From assembly GCF_003054195.1 (NCBI RefSeq), contig NZ_QBKP01000001.1:496001-560000 (forward strand): a stretch of DNA of 64,000 nucleotides, in the 5' to 3' direction. The translations under genes were made by a program, and so were the position numbers. The notes beneath the pieces are model-generated. The model was not told where the DNA came from, searched no databases, and saw only the letters and a program-made list of their open reading frames with translations. Below are positions 21,765-30,157 of this stretch, one piece after another. This DNA comes from Gemmobacter caeni. GTDB lineage: Bacteria > Pseudomonadota > Alphaproteobacteria > Rhodobacterales > Rhodobacteraceae. Position 1 is the stretch's first letter, and every line of letters begins with the position of its first letter.

Positions 21765-23312
21765 ATGGCAGCAGACGCCAAAACCGCCGACATGGCCGAA
21801 GACGGCCGACTGTTTGACCGCCCGCTGTTCAACGATCCATCGGCGCGGGCGGTCAGTCGGGTCGGGGTGGTCGATGTCGGATCGAACTCGGTCCGGATGG
21901 TGGTGTTTGACGGGGCCGCCCGCAGCCCCGCCTATTTCTACAATGAAAAGGTGATGGCGGGCCTGGGCAAGGCGCTGGCCGAAACCGGCAAGCTGAACCC
22001 CGAGGGCGCCAAGCGTGCCCTTGCCGCGCTGAAACGCTTTGCCCTTCTCGCCGAAGGCATGAAGATCGCCCCCCTGACCGTGGTGGCCACCGCCGCCATG
22101 CGCGAGGCCGAGGACGGTCCCGCCTTCCGCGAGTTGGTGGAGCGCGAGACCGGCCTGCATATCCATGTCATCGACGGGTCGGAAGAGGCGCGGCTGTCGG
22201 CGCAGGGCGTGCTTCTGGGCTGGCCCGGCGCCCAGGGGATCGTCTGCGACATCGGCGGCAACTCGATGGAACTGGCGCGGATCGGTGGCGGCACGGTCGG
22301 CAAACGCATGACCTCGCCCCTTGGCCCGTTCCGCCTGCAACAGGTGGAGGGCGGGCCGAAGAAGCGGCGCGAGCATATCCAGAAAGTCCTGCGCCGCATG
22401 CAGGGCGAGTTGGACAGCAAGAACGAACGCATCTATCTGGTCGGCGGATCATGGCGGGTCATCGCGCGGCTGGACATGGAACGCCGCAACTACCCGCTGA
22501 CCGTGCTGCACGAATATCGCATGACCCCTGCCTCGGTCATCGACACGCTGGACTGGATCGCGGCGTCCGACCTCAATCTGCTGCGCGCCCATACTGGCAC
22601 CAGCGCCGAGCGGATGGAACTGCTGCCGCTGGCCTGCGAGGTTCTGCGCGAACTGGTCACGGTGTTCCGGCCCTCGGAGATCGACATTTCCTCTTACGGC
22701 ATCCGTGAGGGGCTGCTGTATGAACAGATGCCCGCGCGCCTGCGCGCCCGCGACCCGCTGATCGAGGCCGCCCGCGCCGCAGAGGCGACTCAGGCCCGCA
22801 TCCCCGGCTTCGGCAAGAAGCTTTACAATTTCATCCTGCCGATCTTCCGCGAAGCCAGCGACGAACGGCAGCGCCTGATCAAGGCCGCCTGTCTGCTGCA
22901 TGACACCACATGGCGCGCGCATCCTGACTACCGGGCGGAAGCCTGTTTCGACAATGCCACCCGCGCCAACCTGGGCGGGCTGGATCATCCGGGCCGGGTG
23001 TTTCTGGGGCTCGCGCTGCTCCACCGCTACAAGAACAGCCGTACCGGCAGCCGGATGGAGCCGCTGTTCCGCCTGCTGACCGACGAGGAGATCATCGAGG
23101 CCGAGGTTCTGGGCAAAGCGATGCGCTTTGGCGCCATGTTCTCGACCGACCGCCCGGAAGAAGCCGGCAGCCTGCACTGGTCGCCGCGCAAGAAGGTGCT
23201 GGAACTGAAGCTGACTGAACGCGGTGTCGGCCTGATGGGCGAGGTGGCGCAGGCGCGCTTCAACGCGCTGGTGGTGGCGCTGAAAGCCAAACCCAAGATC
23301 ACGCTGGCGTAA
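21765..23312 (+). CDS. ppx: Exopolyphosphatase (Ppx/GppA family)
   Basis: This enzyme of the actin-like ATPase fold removes terminal phosphates from polyphosphate; family members can also hydrolyse pppGpp. The 515 residues include phosphate-1 VGVVDVGSNSVRMVVFDG, phosphate-2 GIVCDIGGNSMELARIGGG and a C-terminal HD-like helical domain with KAACLLHDTTWRAHPDYR. GAGGAAGGGACG precedes the ATG. Its stop is two bases from the start of the next gene, so the operon continues. Confidence 0.94.
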   Translation: MAADAKTADMAEDGRLFDRPLFNDPSARAVSRVGVVDVGSNSVRMVVFDGAARSPAYFYNEKVMAGLGKALAETGKLNPEGAKRALAALKRFALLAEGMKIAPLTVVATAAMREAEDGPAFRELVERETGLHIHVIDGSEEARLSAQGVLLGWPGAQGIVCDIGGNSMELARIGGGTVGKRMTSPLGPFRLQQVEGGPKKRREHIQKVLRRMQGELDSKNERIYLVGGSWRVIARLDMERRNYPLTVLHEYRMTPASVIDTLDWIAASDLNLLRAHTGTSAERMELLPLACEVLRELVTVFRPSEIDISSYGIREGLLYEQMPARLRARDPLIEAARAAEATQARIPGFGKKLYNFILPIFREASDERQRLIKAACLLHDTTWRAHPDYRAEACFDNATRANLGGLDHPGRVFLGLALLHRYKNSRTGSRMEPLFRLLTDEEIIEAEVLGKAMRFGAMFSTDRPEEAGSLHWSPRKKVLELKLTERGVGLMGEVAQARFNALVVALKAKPKITLA

Positions 23313-23314
23313 AC

Positions 23315-23926
23315 ATGCTGACCTTCGATCACATCGCCCTCGCGGCAGAGACGCTGGAAGCGGGCGTGGCCCATGTCGAGGCTGCGCTGGGGGTGCCACT
23401 CGCCGGTGGGGGGCAGCATCCGCTGATGGCGACGCATAACCGGCTGCTCGGGCTGGGGGATCTGTATTTCGAGGCTATCGCCATCGACCCCGCTGCACCG
23501 GCGCCCGCCTTCCCGCGCTGGTTCGACCTCGACCGTTTCGCAGGCCGCCCGCGCCTGACCAACTGGATCTGCCGCACCGATGATCTGGAGGCTGCACTGG
23601 CCGCCTGCCCGCCCGGCACCGGCATGCCCGTCGCACTGGCGCGCGGCGATCTGCGCTGGCGCATGGCCGTGCCGGAAACCGGCATCCTGCCCTTCACCAA
23701 TGCCTTTCCTGCGCTGATCGAATGGCAGGGCAGCCTGCATCCGGTGCAACGCCTGCCCGACAGCGGCCTTCGCTTGCGCCGGCTTGAAATCGCCAGCCCC
23801 GACGCACCGGCCCTGACAGCGACCCTGGCTCCGCTGATCAACGACCCGCGCGTAGTTATCGTGCCAGGCGAACCGGCGATGCGCGCCAGCTTCGACACCC
23901 CCTCTGGCCTGCGCGTGCTGGAATGA
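23315..23926 (+). CDS. VOC family protein (glyoxalase-like domain)
   Basis: The 203-residue protein opens with LTFDHIALAAETLEAGVAHV and continues HPLMATHNRLLGLGDLYFEA. That is the pattern of the glyoxalase-like VOC domain, in which paired beta-alpha-beta-beta-beta units bind a metal. The substrate is unknown. It starts two bases after ppx and overlaps the following GNAT gene by four bases, so it is part of the polyphosphate operon by position. Nothing in the sequence ties it to polyphosphate chemistry. Confidence 0.82.
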   Translation: MLTFDHIALAAETLEAGVAHVEAALGVPLAGGGQHPLMATHNRLLGLGDLYFEAIAIDPAAPAPAFPRWFDLDRFAGRPRLTNWICRTDDLEAALAACPPGTGMPVALARGDLRWRMAVPETGILPFTNAFPALIEWQGSLHPVQRLPDSGLRLRRLEIASPDAPALTATLAPLINDPRVVIVPGEPAMRASFDTPSGLRVLE

Positions 23927-24411
23927 TCCGTCCGACCTGCGCGGCCGATCTGGAGCCGATCCGCGCCTTCTGGAACCCGCTGATCCGCGACACGGCCGTC
24001 ACCTTCTCTTCCGAGGAGAAGACCGAGACCGCGATGCGCGACTATCACGCCGCCCGCATCGCCGCCGGTCACGGCTTCTTTACCGCACTGGCCGAGGGCC
24101 GCCCCGTTGGCTTTGCCACCTACGGCCAGTTCCGGGGCGGCAACGGTTACGCCCGCAGCATGGAACATACCGTCATCCTGTCGGATACCGCACGCGGCCA
24201 CGGTCTTGGTCGCGCCCTGATGCAGGAAGTGGAAGATCACGCCCGCGCCGCCGGTCATCATATCATGGTGGCAGGCGTTTCCAGCGGCAATCCGGCGGGG
24301 CGCGATTTCCACGCGGCACTCGGCTACCGCCTTGTCGGCACCGTGTCCGAGGCAGGCTGGAAATTCGGCCGCTACTGGGATCTGTGGCTCATGCAAAAAA
24401 TCTTGACCTGA
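23923..24411 (+). CDS. GNAT family N-acetyltransferase (phosphinothricin/methionine sulfoximine type)
   Basis: The 162-residue protein matches small-molecule GNAT enzymes: FWNPLIRDTAVTFSSEEKT near residue 20, GRPVGFATYGQFRGGNGY, the acetyl-CoA loop DTARGHGLGRALMQEVEDHA, and AGVSSGNPAGRDFHAALGYR near the C-terminus. This subgroup acetylates amino groups of compounds such as methionine sulfone or phosphinothricin, and the natural substrate is usually unknown. The ATG overlaps the previous stop (ATGA), indicating translational coupling with the VOC gene. Confidence 0.88.
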   Translation: MIRPTCAADLEPIRAFWNPLIRDTAVTFSSEEKTETAMRDYHAARIAAGHGFFTALAEGRPVGFATYGQFRGGNGYARSMEHTVILSDTARGHGLGRALMQEVEDHARAAGHHIMVAGVSSGNPAGRDFHAALGYRLVGTVSEAGWKFGRYWDLWLMQKILT

Positions 24412-24442
24412 CAGCTTGGGTTTTCACCGCTATCCTGCCGCC

Positions 24443-25138
24443 ATGTCGATCTGGACCCGGATATACGAGGCAATAGCCGCACTGGCGCAGGGCGAGGGCC
24501 TTGGCACCGTCTTCGACCGCCTGCGCCACCCGCCCGAAGCCTGCCCCGAACGTACGGTGGCCTTCACCATCGCGGTGATCGCGCTTGGCGCCAAGATGGC
24601 CAAGGCCGATGGCGAGGTGACACGCAACGAGGTCGCGGCCTTCCGGCAGGTCTTTCACGTCCCGCCGGGGGAAGAGCCGCATGCCGCGCGGGTGTTCAAC
24701 CTCGCCCGGCAGGATGTCGCCGGATATGACATCTACGCCCGCAAGATCGCCGCCATGTTCGAGGGTGATCGCAAGGTGCTGGTGGATCTGATGGAAGGGT
24801 TGTTCCACATCTCGGTCGCTGACGGCCACTATCACCCGCGCGAAGATGAATTTCTTGCCGATGTCGCCCGTATCTTCGGTCTGGGCGAGGCCTGTTTCCG
24901 CGCCATCCGCGCCCGCTATGTACCCGAGGCACCGCGCGACCCCTATGACGTACTGGGCCTGCCCGCCAATGCCACGCTGGACGAGGCGCGCAGCGCGTGG
25001 AAAACCGCCGTGCGCGACAGCCACCCCGACCGCCTGATGGCCCGTGGTGTTCCGGAAGAGGCGGTAAAGATGGCCGAACGCCGCCTGATTGCCGTCAACG
25101 CCGCATGGGAGGAAATCGCGGCGCGCGAGGCGGCATGA
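24443..25138 (+). CDS. TerB/DnaJ-domain co-chaperone (DjlA-like)
   Basis: The 231-residue protein combines an N-terminal TerB-like acidic helical domain (about residues 30-150; FTIAVIALGAKMAKADGEVT and LFHISVADGHYHPREDEFLA) with a C-terminal J domain from about residue 163. The J domain carries the HPD motif in VRDSHPDRLMARGVP that stimulates DnaK. E. coli DjlA has an added N-terminal membrane helix that is not obvious here, so this form may be soluble. It overlaps the next gene by four bases (ATGA). A TTG start at 24416 is possible but less likely. Confidence 0.87.
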   Translation: MSIWTRIYEAIAALAQGEGLGTVFDRLRHPPEACPERTVAFTIAVIALGAKMAKADGEVTRNEVAAFRQVFHVPPGEEPHAARVFNLARQDVAGYDIYARKIAAMFEGDRKVLVDLMEGLFHISVADGHYHPREDEFLADVARIFGLGEACFRAIRARYVPEAPRDPYDVLGLPANATLDEARSAWKTAVRDSHPDRLMARGVPEEAVKMAERRLIAVNAAWEEIAAREAA

Positions 25139-26148
25139 GCCATCCGCGCCGACCCTTCCGCCTGGCGACCTATAATGTCGAATGGTTCAATGCGCTGTTC
25201 GATGATACCGGCCGCCCGCTGGAAGACAGTGAACCCGCGCACCGCTATGGCGTGACGCGGGGCGACCAGCTGGCCGCGCTGGGGATCGTGTTCTCCGCAC
25301 TGGATGCCGACGGCATCATGGTGATCGAGGCGCCCGATACCAACGGCCACCGCAGTTCCACCCGCGCGCTGGAACGCTTTGCCGCGCTCTACGGGCTGCG
25401 CGCCCGACGTGCCGTCACCGGCTTCAAATCCGAGACGGAACAGGAAATCAGCTTCCTCTTCGATCCCGACCGCCTGACCGCACGCCACGATCCGCAAGGC
25501 AACCCCACCTTCGATGGCACCTTTCGCCGTGATCTGGATGGCGACGGCGTGGCCGAACCGATCCGCCCCTCGAAGCCACCGCTGGAACTTGCCGTCACCG
25601 TCGGGCGGCACAGACTGCGGCTGATCGGCGTGCATGTGAAATCCAAGGCCCCGCATGGCGCCCGCCATCTGGACGAGGCGCGCCGCATCGCCATTGAAAA
25701 CCGCCGCAAGCAATTGGCCGAATGTATCTGGCTGCGCGAAAGAGTCGACGAACATCTGGATCGCCACGACGATCTGATCGTGCTGGGCGATTTCAACGAT
25801 GGCCCCGGTCTTGACGAATATGAAAAGCTCTTCGGCACCTCCGGCGTCGAGGTGGTGATGGGCGTGGGCTGCCCGCGCGACCGGCAAATGCGCGACCTGC
25901 ATGCGCAGATGGCGGTGGAAAGCCGGCTGCATCCCACGACCGCGCGGTTCTACAGCACTGAACACGAACGCTATTTCGAGGCGCTGCTGGATTTCATCAT
26001 GGTCTCGCCCGGCCTCACCGCACGCCAGCCCCACTGGCGAATCTGGCATCCGCTGAACGATCCGAAATGCTGGGCGGTGCCGGAATTGCGCGACGCGCTG
26101 CTGACCGCCTCCGATCATTTTCCGGTCACGCTCGACCTGCCTCTTTGA
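25135..26148 (+). CDS. Endonuclease/exonuclease/phosphatase family hydrolase
   Basis: The 337-residue protein has the fold's conserved blocks: RLATYNVEWFNALFDD at the N-terminus, LRLIGVHVKSKAPHG, LIVLGDFNDGPGLDEYE and the terminal ASDHFPVTLDL. The Asn, Asp and His of these blocks form the metal and catalytic site. Members hydrolyse phosphodiesters in DNA, phosphoinositides or sphingolipids; the substrate is not determinable. No signal peptide is evident. It is translationally coupled to the upstream DnaJ-domain gene. Confidence 0.85.
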   Translation: MSHPRRPFRLATYNVEWFNALFDDTGRPLEDSEPAHRYGVTRGDQLAALGIVFSALDADGIMVIEAPDTNGHRSSTRALERFAALYGLRARRAVTGFKSETEQEISFLFDPDRLTARHDPQGNPTFDGTFRRDLDGDGVAEPIRPSKPPLELAVTVGRHRLRLIGVHVKSKAPHGARHLDEARRIAIENRRKQLAECIWLRERVDEHLDRHDDLIVLGDFNDGPGLDEYEKLFGTSGVEVVMGVGCPRDRQMRDLHAQMAVESRLHPTTARFYSTEHERYFEALLDFIMVSPGLTARQPHWRIWHPLNDPKCWAVPELRDALLTASDHFPVTLDLPL

Positions 26149-26178
26149 GCCTTGGCCGCACTGCCCTATATTCAGGGC

Positions 26179-26508
26179 ATGACCCGTTGGCTCGCCCCCC
26201 TGTTCCTCGTCCTCGCGCTTGGCCCTGCCCAGGCCCAGGAGACGGAAGAAACCGACCCCGGCCTGATGAAGCGCGGGGCCGAGCTGTTTCTGCGTGGCCT
26301 GATGAACGAGATCGGACCCGAACTGAACCAGATGCAGGACAGCCTGCGCGACCTGCAACCCGAATTGCAGAAGCTGGTCGAGCTGATGGGCGATTTCCGC
26401 AATTACGAAATGCCGGAAAAGCTGCCGAACGGCGACATCCTCATCCGCCGCAAACCCGACCTGCCCAAGCCCCCGACCCTGCCCGAAGGCCCCGAAATCG
26501 AACTCTGA
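26179..26508 (+). CDS. Small secreted protein of unknown function
   Basis: I do not recognise a characterised family. The 109-residue protein has a clear signal peptide (MTRWLAPLFLVLALGPAQAQ). A helical acidic segment with the likely coiled-coil stretch MNEIGPELNQMQDSLRDLQ follows, then a proline-rich tail ending LPEGPEIEL. The motif KLPNGDILIRRK near residue 85 looks conserved among Rhodobacteraceae proteins of this size. It is the last gene of the plus-strand run, 30 bp after the phosphohydrolase gene, and faces the mutase gene. Confidence 0.72.
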   Translation: MTRWLAPLFLVLALGPAQAQETEETDPGLMKRGAELFLRGLMNEIGPELNQMQDSLRDLQPELQKLVELMGDFRNYEMPEKLPNGDILIRRKPDLPKPPTLPEGPEIEL

Positions 26509-26524
26509 GCCTGAAACGGCCCCG

Positions 26525-26597
26525 ATTTCATCTTGGCCCAAATATCCTCGGGGGGTGAATTGGCCGCAAGGCCAAGAGGGGGGCAGACAGCCCCCCT
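26525..26597 (-). repeat. 3'-end module after the mutase gene
   Basis: In the minus direction, ten bases after the mutase stop, an eight-bp stem AGGGGGGC/GCCCCCCT (26577-26597) is followed by CTTGGCC, GCGGCCAATTCACCCCCC and GAGGATATTTGGGCCAAGAT then GAAA. The element order matches the modules behind bioY, gabT, the thiolase and the methyltransferase. It probably ends or protects the mutase transcript. Confidence 0.6.
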
Positions 26598-26606
26598 CCT
26601 CTCGTA

Positions 26607-28736
26607 TCAGCCGCGCGCTTCGCCGATCAGCTTCAGGATATCGCGCGCCGCGTTGGGGATGTTGGTGCCAGGGCCAAAGATCGCCTTCACGCCGCTCTTG
26701 TACAGGAAATCATAGTCCTGCTGCGGAATGACGCCACCGCAGATCACGATGATGTCGCCCGCACCCTTGGCCTTCAGCGCCTCGACCAGCTTCGGTGCCA
26801 GCGTCTTGTGGCCCGCCGCCTGGCTGGAGATGCCGACGATATGCACGTCATTGTCCACGGCATCCTGCGCCGCCTCTTCCGGGGTCTGGAACAGCGGCCC
26901 CACATCAACGTCAAAGCCGATATCGGCAAAGGCGGTGGCAATGACCTTGGCGCCCCGGTCGTGACCGTCCTGCCCCATCTTCACCACCAGCATGCGCGGG
27001 CGGCGGCCCTCGGCCTCGGCGAAGGCGTCAACATCCTTCTGGATCTGGGCAAAGCCGTCGTCGCCCTCATAGGCGGCACCGTAGACCCCGGCGAGGGTTT
27101 TCACTTCCGCGCGGTGGCGGCCGAACACTTTTTCCATGGCGTCGCTGATCTCCCCTACCGATGCACGGGCGCGGGCGGCCTCGACCGCGGCTTCCAGAAG
27201 GTTGCCGCCCTCGGCGGCGCGGCGGCCAAGCTCGGCCAGCGCGGCCTGTGCCTTCGCCTCGTCCCGCGCAGCGCGGGTGGCTTTCAGCCGTGCGATCTGC
27301 GCCTCGCGCACCGCGATATTGTCGATGTCGAGAATGTCGATCGGCTCTTCCTTGTCCTTGCGGTACTTGTTGACGCCGACGATGACCTCTTCGCCCCGGT
27401 CGATCATGGCCTGACGCCGCGCCGCCGATTCCTCGATGCGCAGCTTGGGCATGCCCGAAGCCACGGCCTTGGTCATGCCGCCCATCGCCTCGACTTCCTC
27501 GATCAGCGCCCAGGCTTTTTCCGCCAGTTCCGCCGTCAGGCTTTCGACATAGTAAGATCCCGCCAGCGGATCGACGACATGGGTGATGCCGGTTTCCTCC
27601 TGCAGGATCAGCTGGGTATTCCGCGCGATGCGGGCAGAAAATTCGGTCGGCAGGGCAATCGCCTCGTCCAGCGCATTGGTATGGAGCGACTGTGTCCCCC
27701 CCAGCGCCGCCGCCATCGCCTCATAGGCGGTGCGGATGACGTTATTGTAGGGGTCTTGCTCCTGCAAGGACACGCCCGAGGTCTGACAATGGGTGCGCAG
27801 CATCAGGCTACCCGATTTCTTCGGCTCGAATTCCGCCATGATGCGGTGCCACAGCAGACGCGCGGCGCGCAGCTTCGCGGCCTCCATGAAGAAATTCATG
27901 CCGATGGCAAAGAAGAACGACAGCCGCCCGGCGAAATCATCGACATTCATGCCGCGCGCCAGCGCCGCGCGCACATATTCGCGCCCGTCGGCCAGCGTAT
28001 AGGCCAGTTCCTGCACGAGGTTCGCGCCCGCCTCCTGCATGTGATAGCCGGAGATCGAGATGGAGTTGAACTTCGGCATCTCTTTCGACGTGTATTCGAT
28101 GATGTCGGCGATGATCCGCATCGAGGGTTCGGGCGGATAGACATAGGTGTTCCGAACCATGAACTCTTTCAGGATATCGTTCTGGATCGTGCCCGACAGC
28201 AGGCTGCGGTCCACGCCCTGTTCCTCGCCCGTCACGATGAAATTGGCGAGGATCGGGATGACCGCGCCGTTCATCGTCATGGAAACGCTGATCTTTTCCA
28301 GCGGGATGCCATTGAACAGGATCTTCATGTCCTCGACCGAGTCGATGGCCACGCCCGCCTTGCCCACATCGCCCACCACGCGCGGGTGATCGCTGTCATA
28401 GCCGCGATGGGTGGCGAGGTCGAAGGCGACCGAGACGCCCTGCTGCCCGGCGGCCAGCGCCTTGCGGTAGAAGGCATTCGATTCCTCGGCGGTAGAGAAG
28501 CCCGCATATTGCCGGATCGTCCAGGGACGTCCCGCATACATCGTCGCCCGCACGCCGCGGGTGAAGGGGGCGCTGCCCGGCAGCGTGCCCATATGCGGCA
28601 GGTTTGCCGTGTCTTCCGCCGTGTAAAGCGGCTTGACGGTAATTCCTTCCAGCGTCTGCCAGTTCAGGCTGTCCGGGCTTTTGCCCTTGAGTTCCTTCTC
28701 GGCGACCTTGCGCCAGGTTTCGATCGGGTCAGTCAT
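26607..28736 (-). CDS. scpA: Methylmalonyl-CoA mutase
   Basis: This adenosylcobalamin enzyme converts (R)-methylmalonyl-CoA to succinyl-CoA, the last step of propionyl-CoA assimilation. The 709-residue protein has an N-terminal TIM barrel ([25 protein letters not shown]-like region [16 protein letters not shown]) and a C-terminal B12 domain. The latter has the base-off motif D-x-H-x-x-G in [14 protein letters not shown], plus [10 protein letters not shown] and ICGGVIP. It is a single-chain, homodimer-type enzyme. It lies downstream of pccA but is separated from it by the SOS-type polymerase gene, so it may have its own promoter. No epimerase or MeaB gene is adjacent. Confidence 0.97.
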   Translation of the reverse strand: MTDPIETWRKVAEKELKGKSPDSLNWQTLEGITVKPLYTAEDTANLPHMGTLPGSAPFTRGVRATMYAGRPWTIRQYAGFSTAEESNAFYRKALAAGQQGVSVAFDLATHRGYDSDHPRVVGDVGKAGVAIDSVEDMKILFNGIPLEKISVSMTMNGAVIPILANFIVTGEEQGVDRSLLSGTIQNDILKEFMVRNTYVYPPEPSMRIIADIIEYTSKEMPKFNSISISGYHMQEAGANLVQELAYTLADGREYVRAALARGMNVDDFAGRLSFFFAIGMNFFMEAAKLRAARLLWHRIMAEFEPKKSGSLMLRTHCQTSGVSLQEQDPYNNVIRTAYEAMAAALGGTQSLHTNALDEAIALPTEFSARIARNTQLILQEETGITHVVDPLAGSYYVESLTAELAEKAWALIEEVEAMGGMTKAVASGMPKLRIEESAARRQAMIDRGEEVIVGVNKYRKDKEEPIDILDIDNIAVREAQIARLKATRAARDEAKAQAALAELGRRAAEGGNLLEAAVEAARARASVGEISDAMEKVFGRHRAEVKTLAGVYGAAYEGDDGFAQIQKDVDAFAEAEGRRPRMLVVKMGQDGHDRGAKVIATAFADIGFDVDVGPLFQTPEEAAQDAVDNDVHIVGISSQAAGHKTLAPKLVEALKAKGAGDIIVICGGVIPQQDYDFLYKSGVKAIFGPGTNIPNAARDILKLIGEARG

Positions 28737-28835
28737 GGCTCTCGTCCTTGGCTTCTGCCGGATGGGCACCGGCACAGGGAGTTGCGGCGCGTGCGAACGC
28801 ACCGATGCAAAATGGCTGCCGGTCAGGGCCAGCGC

Positions 28836-30059
28836 CTATTCCAGAAAATCCTCGGCGGTGGGGATGCGCCCGAAGGCGATCTTGGCGCCGGTATAGGGCA
28901 CATGATGCGGCGGCAGCTGGCCATAGCGCACGGTATCCTGCCCGAAGCGCTGGTTCAGACGATCCACCACCGCGCAAAGCGCGCGCCGGTCCTGCGCCGG
29001 GGCGAACAGATCCGCCGAAACCCCGGCATCCGGCACCAGACCACCCAGCGTGACCGAAACCGACAGCGGCCGGTGTGGTGGCAGCGCCGTCCAGTAGCGG
29101 CCCAGCACCTCCAGCAGGAAAAAAGTATCCTGCGTCGCGCGGATGTCGCCGCCATGGCCGATATAGCCCGCCTCGGCGCATTTCACGCTCAGATGCAGGC
29201 TGCGGGCATGGAAGCCTTCGCGCCTCAGCCGCGCCGCAGCCTTCACCAGCAGGCGCCGCGCCACCAGACGCGCGCCCTCGGGCGTCTTGTTGCCCGCGGT
29301 CAGCACCTGGCCATGGCCGATCATGCCGCGATGGGTTTCCGGCCAGACCACGGTTTCGCCGCGCAATTCGCGCAGAAACCGTTCGCCCGCCACATTGCCC
29401 CAGATCGCCCGTGCGCGCTTCGGGTCCAGATGGTAAAGTGCAGGCACATCCGTGATCCCCGCCGCCTCCAGCCGCGCCTTCATCCGCCAGGACACGCCCG
29501 GCAGATCGTCCAGCGCCAGATGCGCCAGCCGGTCGGGCAGCACATGCGGCAACAGCCAGTGCAACCCGCCCGGCTTTTCCAGCCCGGCGGCCAGTTTCGC
29601 CAGCAATCGCGTCGGCGCCAACCCGACAGAGCAGCGCAGCGCCGGGCTGACCCGATCCAGCACCGCCTGTTGCAGATCGTGCCCGATCTGCATGGCCCGC
29701 GACAGTTCCTGCTGCGAGCCGGTCAGAAGGCACGAACATTCGTCGATCGACCAGACCCGATGGATCGGCAGCACAGTTTCCACGGCTTGCAGGATGGCAT
29801 GGTGATAGCGCACGCAGACATCGTGCTTCACCGGGCGAAAGACGATGCCGGGGCAAAGCCTGCGCGCCTCGTCCTGCCGTGTGCCCATGCCGACGCCCCG
29901 GCGCTTGGCGTCGATGCTGGCCGCGATACAGGCCGCGCCCGGCGCATCCGTCGTCAGAACACCCACCGGGCGCCCCATCAGCGCCGGTTCCTCGGCCTGC
30001 GCGACCGAGGCGTAGAAACTGTTCATGTCGAAGAACAGGGTGGAAACGCGCAGCGTCAT
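28836..30059 (-). CDS. Y-family DNA polymerase (UmuC/DinB-like), SOS-controlled
   Basis: This 407-residue translesion polymerase has Asp11 in FFDMNSFYASV and Asp106-Glu107 in VWSIDECSC as the expected catalytic carboxylates, with Tyr16 at the steric-gate position. Finger and palm motifs such as GVGMGTRQDEARRLCPGI are present. A helix-hairpin region (LPGVSWRMKARLEAAGI) and a little-finger domain complete the core. The DMNSFYASV motif resembles UmuC more than E. coli DinB, while the end of the protein, PYTGAKIAFGRIP, is typical of a DinB-like group in Rhodobacteraceae. A GTTC-N7-GTTC box lies 39 bases upstream. It separates pccA from the mutase gene, an unrelated neighbourhood. Confidence 0.88.
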   Translation of the reverse strand: MTLRVSTLFFDMNSFYASVAQAEEPALMGRPVGVLTTDAPGAACIAASIDAKRRGVGMGTRQDEARRLCPGIVFRPVKHDVCVRYHHAILQAVETVLPIHRVWSIDECSCLLTGSQQELSRAMQIGHDLQQAVLDRVSPALRCSVGLAPTRLLAKLAAGLEKPGGLHWLLPHVLPDRLAHLALDDLPGVSWRMKARLEAAGITDVPALYHLDPKRARAIWGNVAGERFLRELRGETVVWPETHRGMIGHGQVLTAGNKTPEGARLVARRLLVKAAARLRREGFHARSLHLSVKCAEAGYIGHGGDIRATQDTFFLLEVLGRYWTALPPHRPLSVSVTLGGLVPDAGVSADLFAPAQDRRALCAVVDRLNQRFGQDTVRYGQLPPHHVPYTGAKIAFGRIPTAEDFLE

Positions 30060-30097
30060 GGCAGGACGACCCGGACAGGAGTTGACGCCCCATTATA

Positions 30098-30112
30098 GAA
30101 CAAAATGGGAAC
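30098..30112 (-). promoter_or_regulatory. LexA (SOS) box of the alphaproteobacterial type
   Basis: The minus strand reads GTTC-CCATTTT-GTTC, a perfect match to the direct-repeat GTTC-N7-GTTC operator bound by alphaproteobacterial LexA. It is 39 bases upstream of the Y-family polymerase start, within the expected promoter position. The target gene is a translesion polymerase, which makes a chance match unlikely. Confidence 0.85.
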
Positions 30113-30157
30113 TCAATTCCAGCCCGAAGCCGGTATGCCATGACGCCGCGCGCCACC

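Noticed and set aside
18741-22376. A 1211-codon open frame antisense to ppk and ppx, and similar very long antisense frames opposite carB (7809-10115), aspS/pabC (3433-6429) and mutase/polymerase (26808-30098)
   Set aside because: They are by-products of GC-rich third codon positions in the real genes. Their translations are rich in His, Gln, Arg and Ala, show no family motif, and lie exactly opposite well-recognised genes.
24416-24442. Alternative TTG start for the TerB/DnaJ protein
   Set aside because: It adds nine residues with no conservation; the ATG at 24443 gives a normal start for the family.
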